From NCBI GenBank assembly GCA_030268105.1, contig BSDZ01000010.1, positions 4,254,001 through 4,318,000 of the forward strand: a DNA stretch of 64,000 nt, in the 5' to 3' direction. The notes below the pieces were generated by a model, which saw nothing but the letters and a program-made list of their open reading frames with translations, did not search any database and had not been told where the DNA came from. Every line of letters starts with the position of its first letter. Position 1 is the stretch's first letter. Shown piece by piece: positions 1 through 11,482 of the stretch. The translations under genes and the position numbers were made by a program. The stretch is from Volvox africanus. Lineage: Eukaryota > Chlorophyta > Chlorophyceae > Chlamydomonadales > Volvocaceae.

Positions 1-1173
1 TATCGGGCGACGTTTTTTGCTTGACTGTCGCACGGGACTAAATCATTTTGACTCGCTGTGTAATTTATTTGCACCGCGCTGTCCTCTTTCTTCCCTCAAT
101 TTATCCAGCCACGTTACTTTGTTTATCCCTTCATCTTTCCGTGAGTTGTGCGAGCAGCTCACTAGGTATAAGAGGTATCATCGTCAAAATCCGGACACTG
201 CCGTTTGCATACTAATTCCCTCTTATAGCCAACGCAAAGTTGCGTCACTGCTGGAAGGTATGCAATGTGTTCTCCGATTTGAATCGGACGCTGTTCTGTT
301 TAACGGTGTGGATGTGACGGAGAGGCCGATGGCATGACCTAAATTATCTTACGCTGCTGAAGTTTGGTTTGAGGCCCCTCTTTTGGATTCTACCAGGTTC
401 GAGCCTGCGCTAGGATCACTTCTACTTTCTGCGGAGTTGACTCCAACAGGAAATCGTGTTCCTGTCATCGAAATCGGCCTCGGTGGCCGACTGATGAAGG
501 CGCTCGTGGATACCGGCGCCAGCGACGACTTCATCTCGGCAAAGGAGGTGAACGCATTGGGGTTGACCCCTCAGTCGTCTGATTGTGCACAGGTTACCCT
601 CGCTGATGGAGGTAAGCATCCCATTGTGGGCAGGATCACCCTGAGCCTATCGATAAACCCTCTGCGTGTTAGGGCCCAGCCGTATGTGCTACAAGGTCTC
701 TCGGAGACGGCACAGTACATTCTGGGTGCCGCGACATTACGGCAGTACTGCGAGCGCATCGATATGGAGTCCACCACACTTAGTTTGTGCAAAGGGAACC
801 TATCGACTAAGGTACCTTTCCTGTCGTACCAAGATGTCACACTAGAGGAGGGCGGAACTGTTGTGGAGCCTGAGGTTAGTTTTGCTTTAGCGGCAATCGT
901 CCGCCGAAATCAAGAACCCAAGCTAATTGGGTGCAAAGAAACCGATCGGATGATACGGAAAGGCGCCCATGTGTTGCTTGTGAGGCCACGGGTGCAATCG
1001 AATGCTACCACCGCACAGTCCACCGTGAAGGATCTTGAGGTCGAAGCCCTCCATCAAAAATATGCTGATGTCCTTGGCGACATCCCAGGGCTCCCACCTA
1101 TGCGACCTGTTGACCATACGATCCCTCTTGTGCCCGGAGCACAACCCGTTTCACGACCTATGTATAGGTTAAG
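1..1173 (+). pseudogene. Ty3/gypsy B0 gag-pol fragment (protease region)
   Basis: A broken piece of a gypsy polyprotein. Codons from 17 to 337 match the segment just upstream of the protease in the better preserved family A copies, then a stop at 335-337 breaks the frame. A second open stretch (383-1173) holds the aspartic protease active site DTGAS near 523-537 and runs through the protease-RT linker ([14 protein letters not shown]) to the first residues of the RT (RPMYRLS). It is cut there by the LTR end of element B1 at 1174. The linker resembles B1 more than family A, so I place it in family B. Non-functional: RT, RNase H and integrase are absent from this side of the insertion. Confidence 0.85.
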
Positions 1174-1269
1174 TGTTGTATCCTTCCTTCTTCGATCATG
1201 CACTGAATCTGCACGTCTGATTGTTAGCTAAGTGTGCACCGTGCTTACGAACAGCAAGGCAATCCAATG
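1174..1269 (-). repeat. Family B LTR, 3'-terminal remnant
   Basis: The reverse complement matches the last 96 bp of the intact family B LTR at 16125-16809 with few differences and includes the terminal ACAACA. Similarity stops at 1269, where AT-rich foreign sequence begins. The five bases before it (TTAAG, 1169-1173) would be the target duplication, but the other end is lost. Confidence 0.85.
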
Positions 1270-1561
1270 ATAATATTTTTACCCCACAATAAATGATAAC
1301 TGGTTATAATTTTAGCTACCAATAATAATATTTTTTGCTTCTAAAGACAGTTTTTGTTCTTTCCCTTCAACTAGAACTAATTCAGGGCTACTGATTTTTG
1401 CAACCCATTAAAAAACTGTTACTTTATTCTTCTTCAATAACCCCTTAATACCTCGAACTAATTTAGCTGAGGTATTACGTGAACGATTAACAATTTTTTT
1501 TATATCAAAACTTGCCTTCGTAGAAATAATACCGAATTCTTCTGCATGTATTTTAGGGTTT
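1270..1561 (-). pseudogene. lpd: Dihydrolipoamide dehydrogenase (E3) fragment, bacterial-type
   Basis: Read on the minus strand, this AT-rich stretch encodes about 90 residues resembling the region between the FAD-binding part and the ATG/ASG motif of bacterial dihydrolipoamide dehydrogenase: HAEEFGI, a lysine- and arginine-rich helix with VNRSRN, then GIKGLLKKNKVTV, VAKISSPELVLVEGK, and EAKNIIIGS leading to QLSFI. The E3 enzyme reoxidises lipoamide in 2-oxoacid dehydrogenase complexes. There is an in-frame TAA at 1408-1410 and another stop or small indel near 1310, so it is dead. Base composition differs sharply from the flanking gypsy DNA, and codon use (A/T-ending) suggests an AT-rich alphaproteobacterium such as Rickettsiales. 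The family call is from remembered motifs, not a search. Confidence 0.7.
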
Positions 1562-4500
1562 CTCCAAATGGGGCTTCATTTCTGGCAAGAAATTACGCGT
1601 CGGCTCCCACAAGTTGTGCTCGCTAGGATAGCCAGTCCACTTGACCAGATATTCGTGCACCTTCCGCTTTCATCGCTGCCAACCTATACGATGAACCCGA
1701 TAATCCAGTATCTGCTCCACATCATACACCTTTTGCTTGCCTGCGATCCAGGTCTCGGGACCGGGGTCCATTACTGCAGGGGCCTCGGTGTCGTTCATAA
1801 CGGGCACTGAGCCGTGATAAGGACGGATGAGGGAGATATGAAACGTGGGGTGAATATTCATGTCAGAGGGTAGGGATAGCTCCACAGCTATATTACCTAC
1901 CATGTGAACAACGGGATATGGACCAATCCAGCGAGGTCGTAACTTTTGGGAACCATCGGCGAGCGAACGCAAGTTCTTAGTGCTCAATAATACCATTTGT
2001 CCCACCGAAAATGCTACGTCTCGTTTGGATTTATTATAGTAGTCCGTCGTCCGTTGTTGCGCCGCGTCCAAACATGCCTTCGCGTCTGTCATGCGGGATA
2101 GGAACGACTTGGCAAAGGTTTTAGCCGCAGCAATATTTACTTCCAACTCTCGCCACACAGGTAGCGCAGGATGGAATCCATAATTCAGAAAGAAAGGGCT
2201 TTGACCTGTAGAGCGGTTAACAGCGTTGTTAAGCACAAATCCTGCCGAAGTCAGAAAAGTATCCCAAACAGAGGGTGTGCGTCCCGTGAAATTTCTTAAC
2301 ATATCGCCCAACGTGCGATTTGTGCGTTCGGTTTGCCCATCGGATTGGGGATGATATGCTGTGCTCAAATGAACACGCAAACCAACGAGTTCACATAGCG
2401 CTTCCCAAAACTTAGACGTGAATTGACCGCCGCGATCGGATATCACATTTTTAGGAACGCCATGCAATCGGAACACATTATCAAAAAATAATCGTTCTGT
2501 TTGCTCAGCGGTGCAAGACGAGGTGCAGGGGTCTAAGTGAACCATCTTGGTCAAGCGATCGACCATCACGAACACTGAGTCGTATCCCCCCTCAGTTTTG
2601 GGCAGCACGACTACGAAGTCCATAGAAACACTTTCCCAAGGGGCATCTGGTATAGGTAAAGGTTGTAATAAACCCTGGCCCTTACCGGATAGTGCTTTGT
2701 TGCGCTGACATAAACTGCACTTTTGCACGAAGTTTTCCGCATCCTTCACCACGCGCGGCCACCAAAATGAGCGTCGTACTAACTCTGCCAATTGCGTGCT
2801 TCCAGGGTGTCCTGCTAACGGGTCCCAGCAAGAACCCAGCAAGAATATCGTAGCGCAAAGCGTCGTCGTTTGGCACGACGACTTGTGTGGTCGAGCCCTC
2901 CATTCTCAGCCATAAATCGTTGCGCTTGTGCAGATGTTCCACATTACTTGGCGTAGCGAACCATGGATCCACTTTATACGCCACCTTGAGGTGCTGTGTG
3001 AGGTCCGCTGCTATCGGCACCTCCTGACTGCGTGAACGGGTAACCAGTGCTGCTAAAATTGCAGTGTGGAGCGATGGATGTCGACTGAGGACGTCAGCAA
3101 TATTAATTCTGCCGGCAATATACTCCCATGTACAGTCGAAACAAGATAGATACTCCATCCATCTGGCTTGTCGTCCATTGAGCGTGGGGATACTCTGTAA
3201 GAATGTCAGCGGTTTGTGGTCGGTCTTCAGTGTAAAAGGGCGGCCTTCGAGGTAACAGCGCCATTCTTTTAAAGCATGCAGAACTGCCAACAGCTCCTGC
3301 TCTCTGGTCGTGTATCAGGTCTCCGCACCTGAGAACTTCCTACTTGTGAAGGCGATCGGTCGTCCTTCCTGCAACAATACAGCACCGCTTCCATGCAGGG
3401 AAGCATCTGATATTACTTCTACACGAAACGGCAACGAGTAATCAGGGAAAGAGAGGGTAACGTCGTCGGCGACGATTCGCTTGAGCTCTTCGAATGCCTG
3501 CTGACACCCGGGTGTCCAGGCCTCGAGAGAAGCGAAGCCTCCTTTCCTCGTCAGATTTGTAAGTGGGGCCGCAATAATGGAGTATTTATTAATAAACTTA
3601 CGGAAGTAGTTAGTCAAGCCTAAGAACTGGCATAGCTCGGTGAGGTTCTGAGGTGCGGGCCATTCACAAACCACAGCTACCTTCCGTGGGTCCATTCTTA
3701 CCCCAGTGGCCGACACGATGTGGCCTAAAAACTCCACCTACGCCCAAGAACATTTTGCGCGTTCAGCAAACAATTGCTCCCGCTTCATCACCTCAAGCAC
3801 GAGCTCGAGATGCTTCAGGTGCTCCTCGCGCGTCTTGGAGTATATCAAAATATCATCCAAGTAACAAACGATGAACCTGTCGATATACGGTCTGAACATG
3901 CGGTCCATCACTGCTTGAAATGTGGTGGGCGCATTTGGAAGTCCAAACGACAAGACCGTGTACTCGAAGTGACCAAAGGGGGTCCGGAAAGTGATTCTCG
4001 GAATATCAGAAGCAGCAATGCGTATCTGGTTATACCCCTGTTGTAGATCAATCGAGGAAAAATAAGCTGATCCTTTCAACTTATCGAGCAGGTCATCGAC
4101 GCGCGGCAAAGGGTAGCGATTTTTAATCGTAGTCGCATTCAAGCCCCGATAATCAATGCACATACGCGTCCCATCCTTCTTACAGACAAACAATATCGGT
4201 GCGGAATATGGCGATGTGCTGGGCCAAAGCATATCCTTTGCGAGCAGATCCCTCACTTGCCGCTTCATCTGCTCAACTTTAGCGGGCTTAACCTGTACAT
4301 AGGCTGTGAAACGGGTTGTGCTCGGGCACAAGAGGGATCGTATGGTCAGCAGGTAACATAGGTGGGAGCCCCAGGATGACAAATGCATCGGTATAATTTG
4401 GCAATAGGGGGGCTGCGACCTCAGAATCTTTCACAAGAGACTGTGCGGTGGTAGCAATCGATTGCACCCAAGGCCTCACAAGCAATTCATGGGCGCCTTC

Positions 4501-5250
4501 CCTTATCATTTGATAGGCTTCTTTTGCACCCTTCAACCTTGGGTTCTTTATTTCGGCGGACGAACGCCGCTACAGCGAAATTAACCACAGGCTCCGCACA
4601 GTTCCGCCCTCCTCTTGTGTGACATCTTGATATGACAGACAAGGTACCTTAGGCGATAGGTTCCCTTTTGCACAATGGCCAATTGTGCTGGACTCCATAT
4701 GGATGCGTGCGCGGTACTGTCGTTATGTCGCGGCACACAATGTCCATGTAGTGCTGTCTCCGAGAGACTTTGTTGCACTCATTGGGCCCTAACACCCAGA
4801 GGGCCTATCGATAGGCTTAGGGTGATTCTGCCCACGATGGGATGCTTACCCTCATCAACAAGGGTAACCTGTCACTATCAGACGACTGTGGGGTCGACCC
4901 CAACACATTCACCTCCTTTGCCGAGATGAAGTCGTCACTGGCACTAGTATCCTCAAGTGCCTTCATCACTCGACCAGCGAGGCCGACTTCAATAATGGAA
5001 ACACAATAACCTGTTGGAGTCGCTCCACAGATAACAAAAGTGATCCCAGGGCGGGCTCAAAATTAACAAAACCCGCCACAGGAGCTTCATACCAGACATC
5101 AAAGGCATAGGACAACTTCGGCAACAGAACTGAGGATCCCGCCACGTCCACACCATCAATCATCGCAGTGCCTGACTTGAATCGGCGGACACGTTGCATA
5201 CTGTTTAACAACGCGGTAGCCCTATGCTGGCTGTGAAATGGTAGCAACAG
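1562..5250 (-). pseudogene. B1 pol (PR-RT-RH-IN-chromodomain), multiply broken
   Basis: Pieces in order on the minus strand: upstream-of-protease segment (5247-4966); badly eroded protease (about 4965-4570); protease-RT linker (4536-4288); RT with the YLDD catalytic box near 3870-3855 (4388-3738); RT end and RNase H start with SDAS (3737-3315); RNase H rest with TDHKPLTF (3290-2850); integrase with the CSLCQRNK zinc half and SDRGG and TERTNR catalytic segments (2842-1670). Frameshifts or stops separate the pieces. The chromodomain tail (HEYLVKWTGY type) follows an in-frame TGA at 1670 and continues to about 1562, where foreign DNA begins. The same TGA occurs in B2. Confidence 0.88.
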
Positions 5251-5912
5251 ACATGTGGCAGTGTCCGGGCATTGATGTCTACGTCTCCTGTACCTGACCG
5301 TTCGAACTTTGAAATGAGGGGATGAACAAAACGATGCGTTCTAAAGGACTAAGAGCAACGATGCTTCACAGATGGACGTACGAATGACCACCGACCCTAC
5401 ATTTGTTCAGCTGTCCCGGATGGAGTCAACTCCGCACCAATCCATGCACTCCCCTACTTTGACCGTGGGGCCAAAGGCTGCAACAACGGCAATCCATCAT
5501 GAGATGACCCACCCCCATCTCCAACAGAGAGTGATCTCCTTCCAACACACAAGCTTGGACTGCATACACTCCCATTATGTCAGTCATGAGTCCTGCGCTT
5601 GCATGGCGGTCACATGAGGCAAAAATCTCAAAGCATTTTCTCTAGATAAAATACGCATCTCAGCTCTTAGAATACATGGCCTCACAAGAGCCTCAAAACG
5701 TGATTAGTAGGCAGTTACAGTTTCATTCAGAAACATGAAAAACGAGCCGAAGGCTAATATACAGCGTGCCTCAATATCACGTGACTTCTGGGGTAAAGAG
5801 TGCAAGTAGGGCAACAGTCAACTCATCAAACGTGAAGTTTTCCGTGCAGTGATCCATAGATCATACCATGTCTTTGCTATACCCTCAAGGGTATTCCCAA
5901 CAAAGAGACACC
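5251..5912 (-). pseudogene. B1 gag remnant
   Basis: No long open frame. DNA-level similarity to the gag-pol junction and gag of family A can be followed in patches: 5270-5440 matches the region around the start of pol. 5810-5912 matches the gag stretch encoding the FDEL and GNTLEG segments (reverse complement of CCCTCAAGGGTATTCCCAAC). Between about 5440 and 5800 similarity is faint and I see nothing else. It ends at the copia LTR. Confidence 0.6.
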
Positions 5913-6290
5913 TGTTGCGATTGTTGCGATTGTTGCGATTATGCGGGATTTCACGTCATCGTAATACAGTTTGGTAATGGTTGTGTAATAGCTCTTACTT
6001 AGGTGCGAGTAACTGCGATGTAAGTTAGATATCGCGACGAGTGCCGTACAGTTATTATCGTGAGTATATTGTTTATGCGCACTCTGTTCTAGTTAGTCTT
6101 GCGCGTTACTAACGTTGATGCTATAATTATTCATGCCAAATATACACGGTTCCTGCGTCAATACATTGTAATCTATCCACGTTTCGCATCGGTTGCTCCT
6201 ATCTTTATAAGAGGTTATGAGCCCCGGCTCTTCTGAGCCGTAATTATCTCGTCAAGGCATAGGCATCAACCTTTTGGCCAAGCGCTTTCA
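5913..6290 (+). repeat. Copia 5' LTR (boundaries tentative)
   Basis: B1 gag similarity ends just before TGTTGCGAT at 5913, which is repeated three times (9-bp period, 5913-5939). A TG start and a CA at 6289-6290, followed by TGGTGGTGGC at 6293 as a possible primer-binding site (a tRNA 3' end ending CCACCA), give a 378-bp LTR. No second LTR is available to confirm either end. Confidence 0.45.
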
Positions 6291-6507
6291 ATTGGTGGTG
6301 GCAAATACAAGTCTGGCAACTTTGACTCTACAACTGAAGTCGCCAAAAGCTCTGAGTGCCGGAATCAGCGACTGCTCGTGGTGCGAGAATTGAGGAATCA
6401 CTCGTGACGCGAATACTGGTCCACAAAATACGGAGCACAGCGACCGCCGCCTCTGGTCAACAACGACCATAATCGCCTGCCTACATCGGGAACTGTAACG
6501 CGCAACA
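6291..6507 (+). other. Copia leader with possible primer-binding site
   Basis: Non-coding leader between the presumed LTR and the gag start. TGGTGGTGGC at 6293 could pair with a tRNA 3' end. Nothing else recognised. Confidence 0.35.
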
Positions 6508-9500
6508 ATGGGAAAGGATAGGTTATCAGACCCATTAGGTCTGAGCAATTATGCTACGTGGTCGTTCAGATTCCAATCTATGATGCAAGAGAACAACCTG
6601 GATAGATGGCTGAGAGACGAACCAATGACCGACGAGGACATCGCCGCGTCAAACAAGGTCAGAAACATCCATGTCAAAAATGTCCAAGATCATCACTTGG
6701 CAATTATCAGAGCAGCGCCCAACGCCAAGGGAGCATGGGAGAGGCTCGCGGCTGTTTTTGCGGCAAGCAGCGACGCAAGAAAATCTCAGCTTGTTGCTGA
6801 ACTGTCAGCCCTTAAAATGGCACAAAATGAAGCCCTAATCTTATATCTGGCTTGCGTCCGCAATCTTTATACGGACTTGGTGGAAGTGGGACACCCCGAT
6901 ACCGAACGGGAAGTTACCTACAATCTACTGGTGGGACTCCCAAAGAAATTCTCGGTCATTGTTACCACGCTGACAGTCAATGGCCAATACAATTTGGATA
7001 CTGTGGGCGCTCAACTATTGGCTTTTGAGAAACGAGTCGATGCAGAGGGTGATTCCGTTGCTTTCAGTGCAACAAGCCAAAGAGACAATTGCAGCACCGG
7101 ACAATATCACAGCGAGACTAGCCGCAATCACCATGACACAATTGAACGCGACTACGGAGGTAATTTGGTCGCATTTGCCGGCACAAGTCGAGGAGGCACA
7201 TGGAGCGCTGCCAACAACAGCCACAACGGATGGAACCATCGCGGCAACACGTTTGATCGAGGATACAGGAATATGCCAATCATCAATCAAGGCGATGCAT
7301 GGAGTTATGGAAGAGATGGCCGCAACGGAGTAAGCCAACATGAACACAGATCAGGTTATGGCTACGGCGGGACAGTGCAATGCCAACTATGCGAAAATTA
7401 TGGACATACCGCGCGACAATGCCGCGCACCACGCATGCCACAACCTCCAGGCCAAATAAGACGCAACAGACAAGATGGCAACTACAACCGCCAGGGCAAC
7501 AGGAGCCACAACACCATCGACGCCACAGCGTTATCCAGGCCAACAAGTCGACAGGAAAGTGGAGAGCGACGATCCAATCAACCAGAGAACTGCGCATTCG
7601 TGGGATCCCAATACGACAAATTACAAAGGTGGTACGTGGACTCCGGCGCATCTCACCACATCACGTACGACGAACGGGAGCTAACCAACGTGGTTGTAAT
7701 AAGCCGACGGGAACGTTTTGATATCATGAGCATGGGTGGGGAAACCATTCAACCTATCGCGGTAGGCACCCTCATACTGGTGTCCACACTCTACCCCGAC
7801 ACCAAAATCACCATCAACAACGTTTACGTGGTGCCACACAGCTGCGTCAAAGTCCTGTCCGTCTCGTCTATCAATGACAGATCCAATGAAGGGGATATCA
7901 TGTTCACCAAGCATATGGTCTACGTAAAACGTTATGGAAACATGATCATTGCAGGCCGACGAGAAGGTAATTTATATAGGTTGGAGTGTGACGTCGGTCA
8001 ACCTAACGACGCACATTTCAGCTTTGCCGGTGCTGCCCACGCCAAGCTGTCAAGCCAAAGCGAAGGCCTGTGGCACCGACGCTTTGGGCACATTGGACTC
8101 AGAGGTCTGCAGAAGCTAATCAGGCACGGAATGGTGATAGGCGTCGACGATGTACCACAACAGGTCACCCCCGCCAAGTGTGAGACTTGTGTTTTATCAC
8201 GGCAAACGCGCGGAACCCACAAATCCACGGGGCACAAATCTGATAGACCAATGGAGCTCATCCATGTGGACGTCTGCGGCCCCATGCTGGACAACACCCC
8301 AAATGGGTCACGGTACATGACTGTCCTGATGAATGACTGCACAAAGTTTTCAGCAGTTGCATTCACCAACACCAAGGAGGCGGTTAAGGACAAGCTGGTA
8401 ACGATGATAAATCAGCTGGAGAACATTTGTGGACATAAGACGTGGGAGATGCGGTCCGACAGAGGAGGAGAATACGTCAATTCCCAACTACAAGCCTTCT
8501 TTGCTTCCAGAGGGATCAGGCATGGGCCAACAGTTGGATACACCCCTGAACAAAATGGCGCTGCAGAGCGATTAAACCGGACCCTGCTGGAAAAGATGCG
8601 CGCCCTATTGCTGGAATCCAAACTCCCTCAAAAAATGTGGGCTGAGGCGGCAGCCACAGCCAACTACCTACGCAATATATCCCCAGCAGATGGTATCTCC
8701 CGTACCCCGTACGAGCTCTTCACTGGAAAGGTTCCAGAGGTCGATCATTTGCGCGTTTTTGGCTGCACAGCTTATGTCCACGTGCCCAAGGCAAAGCGCA
8801 ACAAACTGGATCCCGTGAGTCGACGAGGTATAATGGTGGGATATGGCGATGGGGGCAGCTACCGGATATTATTCCCGGACGGGTCAGTATCAAGACACAG
8901 CGATGTTGTATTCGATGAACAACAGGCCACGCACGAACCATACAAACCCTCGGACGACAACCGTGACAATGCTGAAACTGACTCCGATTCCGACATGGAC
9001 GACCCAGAGCCACGACCGAGAGCTGTCCCTATGTCCACCAATGCACACAATGGTGATGGTCACGAGCCGAATCCACCTCAACCACCACCTCCCGTAACAC
9101 GCACAGCGCAAAGCTATCCAAATGCAGCGGGAAGAGGAGCCGTCAACGATGGAGCGGGCCCATTGGGAAGCCAACCAAGGCAAGACCCAATACAACCTGA
9201 GGACACCGACGACTCCGACATTGAAGACATGGCAACAGAAGAAGACATGGATGAGGACAACACGAGGTTAGCCAACTGCTACCCCATCCGCGTGCGAAAG
9301 CGCCCATGTGAGTGGTGGCGCACTCAAAGATCGGTGGCAGCGCGTATCAACATGGCCGCCAGAATACAAGAACCCAAATCTCACCATGACGCGATCAGAG
9401 GCCCTCACCGCATCAAGTGGCAACAAGCGATGAACGATGAGATAATTGCCCACATGACCAACGGCACATGGGAAATTGGCATTCCACCGCCTGGCACAAA

Positions 9501-10597
9501 CGTCCTACCCTGCCGCTGGGTCTACAAAGTCAAGACATGCCCTGATGGCTCAATCGACAGATACAAGGCGCGTCTGGTTGCGAAGGGCTTCACACAACGC
9601 GAGGGGGTGGATTTTGGAGAACTGTTTGCACCTACATCACGAGGCTCATCATTCCGGGCCATCCTGGCCATCGCCGCCGCAAGGGACTTCGAAGTACACC
9701 AACTAGATGTCTCCACGGCATTTTTGAACGGCGACCTCAAAGAAGAAATCTGGATGAAACCACCACCGGGATACGACCTGGCGACCCCAGGAGCTGCCTG
9801 CCGTCTACTCAAGTCGATATATGGCCTCCGCCAAGCATCCCGCTGCTGGTACGACAAACTGTGCACCAAATTCGCTGAAATCGGACTCACCACATCTAAA
9901 TCCGACCAAGCGATGTTCGTGAGAGCAAACAACAACAAAGGAGACGTGTTCGTGCTGGTCCACGTGGACGACATGTGCATTGCGGCTAAAGACCCCGAGC
10001 TGATCCGAAATCTCAAGGCAGAAATCAGCAAACTATTCAAGGTGAGAGATCTTGGCCGCATTGAGGTATTTCTGGGCATGGAAGTTCGACGCCAGCCCAA
10101 TGGAGAGATCACGCTATCACAATCCAGCTATGTGGAACGCATCCTGCATAAGCATGGCATGAGCGAGGTTAAACCCAGAGCCATCCCCATAGCTGTGGGC
10201 GCAAAACTTCACCTGGACAAAGACACCGAGCTGTTGGAGGATCCGACGCCGTACAGAGCACTCATTGGCGAGCTCAACTACCTGGCAGTCAGCACGCGTC
10301 CAGACCTTGGCTTCGCCCTCAGCATGTTGTCACGATTCATGGCCAAGCCAACCAAACCAGCAATGGGCATGGCAAAGGGGGTCCTTCGCTACGTGGCGGA
10401 CACGCGCAACCTGGGCCTACAGTTCCGGAGGGCAAGGAGATCATCGATGGATATTGCGATTCGGACTGGGCAGGAGACACTAACTCAAGGTGATCCACGA
10501 CTGGGTACGTATTTCACGTTAATGGTACCGCAATCAGCTGGAGCAGTCAGTTGCAGCGCACTGTGGCAGCGTCATCCGTGGAGGCTGAATACCCAAT
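6508..10597 (+). CDS. Copia Gag-Pol polyprotein, long intact frame, broken at 3' end
   Basis: A single frame of about 1,300 codons. Order: Gag with a CCHC zinc knuckle (CQLCENYGHTARQC, about residue 290); aspartic protease DSGASHH (about 377); integrase HHCC zinc region starting HRRFGH (about 522) with CETCVLS, then catalytic SDRGGEY and EQNGAAER (about 650-685); an acidic, proline-rich linker (about 820-930); RT from CRWVYKVK (about 1000) with GLRQAS and the active-site VHVDDM (about 1150). The ATG at 6508 gives the usual start of UBN2-type copia Gag (a YATWSFRFQSMM segment). Near 10430 the frame slips: RNase H (YCDSDWAGD) continues in another frame with one TGA before the element ends at ASSVEAEY. 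So Gag to RT look usable but RNase H is broken and the end is missing. Confidence 0.93.
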
Positions 10598-10658
10598 GAC
10601 CCCTGCAGTCGATGCTGTATGATGCAGCGAGGACGCTGCATACGGGAGGGGGGATAAT
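10598..10658 (+). other. Family A 3' internal end with polypurine tract
   Basis: Identical in layout to the end of other A copies: the last pol codons (CCAATGA), CCCCTGCAGTCGATGCTG, a GACGCTGCATAC motif and the polypurine tract GGGAGGGGGGATAAT directly before the LTR. It is fused to copia RNase H at about 10597. Confidence 0.8.
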
Positions 10659-10760
10659 TGTTGTGCTACGGTTCATTTTCCGCCGACGCGTAGGTCGACG
10701 CGATCCTACGAGGCGAAGTGCTTTTGTGATGAACGCATTACATATTAATGAATCTGCATT

Positions 10761-10788
10761 ATATAAATGTATTCGTATACATTTATAT
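10761..10788 (+). promoter_or_regulatory. LTR hairpin 1 of family A, TCGT loop
   Basis: Left arm ATATAAATGTAT, loop TCGT, right arm the exact reverse complement (12 bp). In A1, A2 and A3 the arms differ only by changes that leave G-U wobble pairs. Lies just upstream of the conserved GCATGTT motif, close to the likely transcription start, and would be transcribed from the 3' LTR or read-through RNA. Confidence 0.7.
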
Positions 10789-11180
10789 ATGCATTTGGCA
10801 TGTTGTCATTATCCATCGCGACATCGCATCATGGCAAATCCGCCTAGCATGCATGGATGACCGAATCATTGAAGTGCGCATTATGCTCGTGCTACGAAAC
10901 GATAAGTAATATTATCTGATATAATATTACTTCATTTAAGCACACGTTGAGAGCGCCGCACTCGTCGCGATACATGCCCTGCAACCGGATATCGTTATCC
11001 GGACCCTTGCATCATGCGAATGCCGGAAAGGCTTATACGTTGTTATGCGTAGACATCGCCTAGACGCAGTAGGGTTGTCACATCTAGGATCGGCCTCCTA
11101 ATGTGAATCGTACGGCACTGCGATGCTGCGAGTATAACAGATGCGAGGACGGCTAAGCTAGACAAGACATCCGATGCCGG

Positions 11181-11198
11181 AGAACACTCGTGTGTTCT
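11181..11198 (+). promoter_or_regulatory. LTR hairpin 2 of family A, TCGT loop
   Basis: Arms AGAACAC and GTGTTCT around TCGT, 301 bp before the LTR end. Conserved in the A LTRs. Family B has a different stem with the same loop at the same distance from its LTR end. Confidence 0.7.
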
Positions 11199-11482
11199 AA
11201 ATTACTATTTCTATACACTATTCTACTTAGCCCGAGCTAAGCCTGAACTTCGCTAATCACCGCCACGTGATGATTGCTTGCTTCCGGCGCTGACGGCGAT
11301 TTCGTCCATTGCATCGTTCTGATCCGTAAAACTGTAAGTTATATCTCTCTTCGTCTTGAAGTCTTCCGCTGTCTCTGTTTGCTCTCGCTTGCCTTGCTGT
11401 ACTTGCAAGTGCTCGCGCATCGGTGTCGATAGTCTCCAGACGTGCAGATACTCATGAGCAAACGCGAACGAGAGGTACAACA

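Larger units (their letters stand above)
1174..5912 (-). mobile_element. Ty3/gypsy B1, degraded, inserted in B0
   Basis: A minus-strand gypsy element read from about 5912 down to 1174: gag remnant, protease, RT, RNase H, integrase, chromodomain tail and the last 96 bp of its 3' LTR. The LTR end (TGTTGTATCC on the plus strand at 1174) abuts interrupted B0 coding sequence, so B1 inserted into B0. Most of the 3' LTR and the polypurine region are missing and replaced by a 290-bp AT-rich bacterial-like insert. The 5' side is cut inside gag by the copia LTR at 5913, so no second LTR or target duplication can be checked. Confidence 0.85.
5913..10597 (+). mobile_element. Ty1/copia element, 3'-truncated
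   Basis: A 5' LTR, short leader and long gag-pol frame in copia order (protease, integrase, then RT). It ends abruptly inside RNase H, right after the conserved ASSVEAEY segment, where family A gypsy sequence begins (about 10598). The 3' LTR is missing, so age and target duplication cannot be judged. It cuts into gag of B1, so it entered after B1 or joined it by recombination. Confidence 0.85.
10659..11482 (+). repeat. Family A LTR, complete (824 bp)
   Basis: Starts TGTTGTGC and ends GTACAACA. Complete A LTRs at 25225-26048, 26878-27701, 32716-33539 and 44099-44922 have exactly the same length. It holds a series of inverted repeats: 10761-10788, 10904-10932 (12-bp arms AAGTAATATTAT around CTGAT), 10985-11002, 11181-11198 and 11226-11241. 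A TATATA stretch at 10783-10790 could be the promoter core. Confidence 0.92.

Noticed and set aside
1270..1561. Organelle (plastid or mitochondrial) origin of the AT-rich insert
   Set aside because: The readable protein is E3 dihydrolipoamide dehydrogenase, which organelle genomes do not normally encode; a bacterial source fits better.
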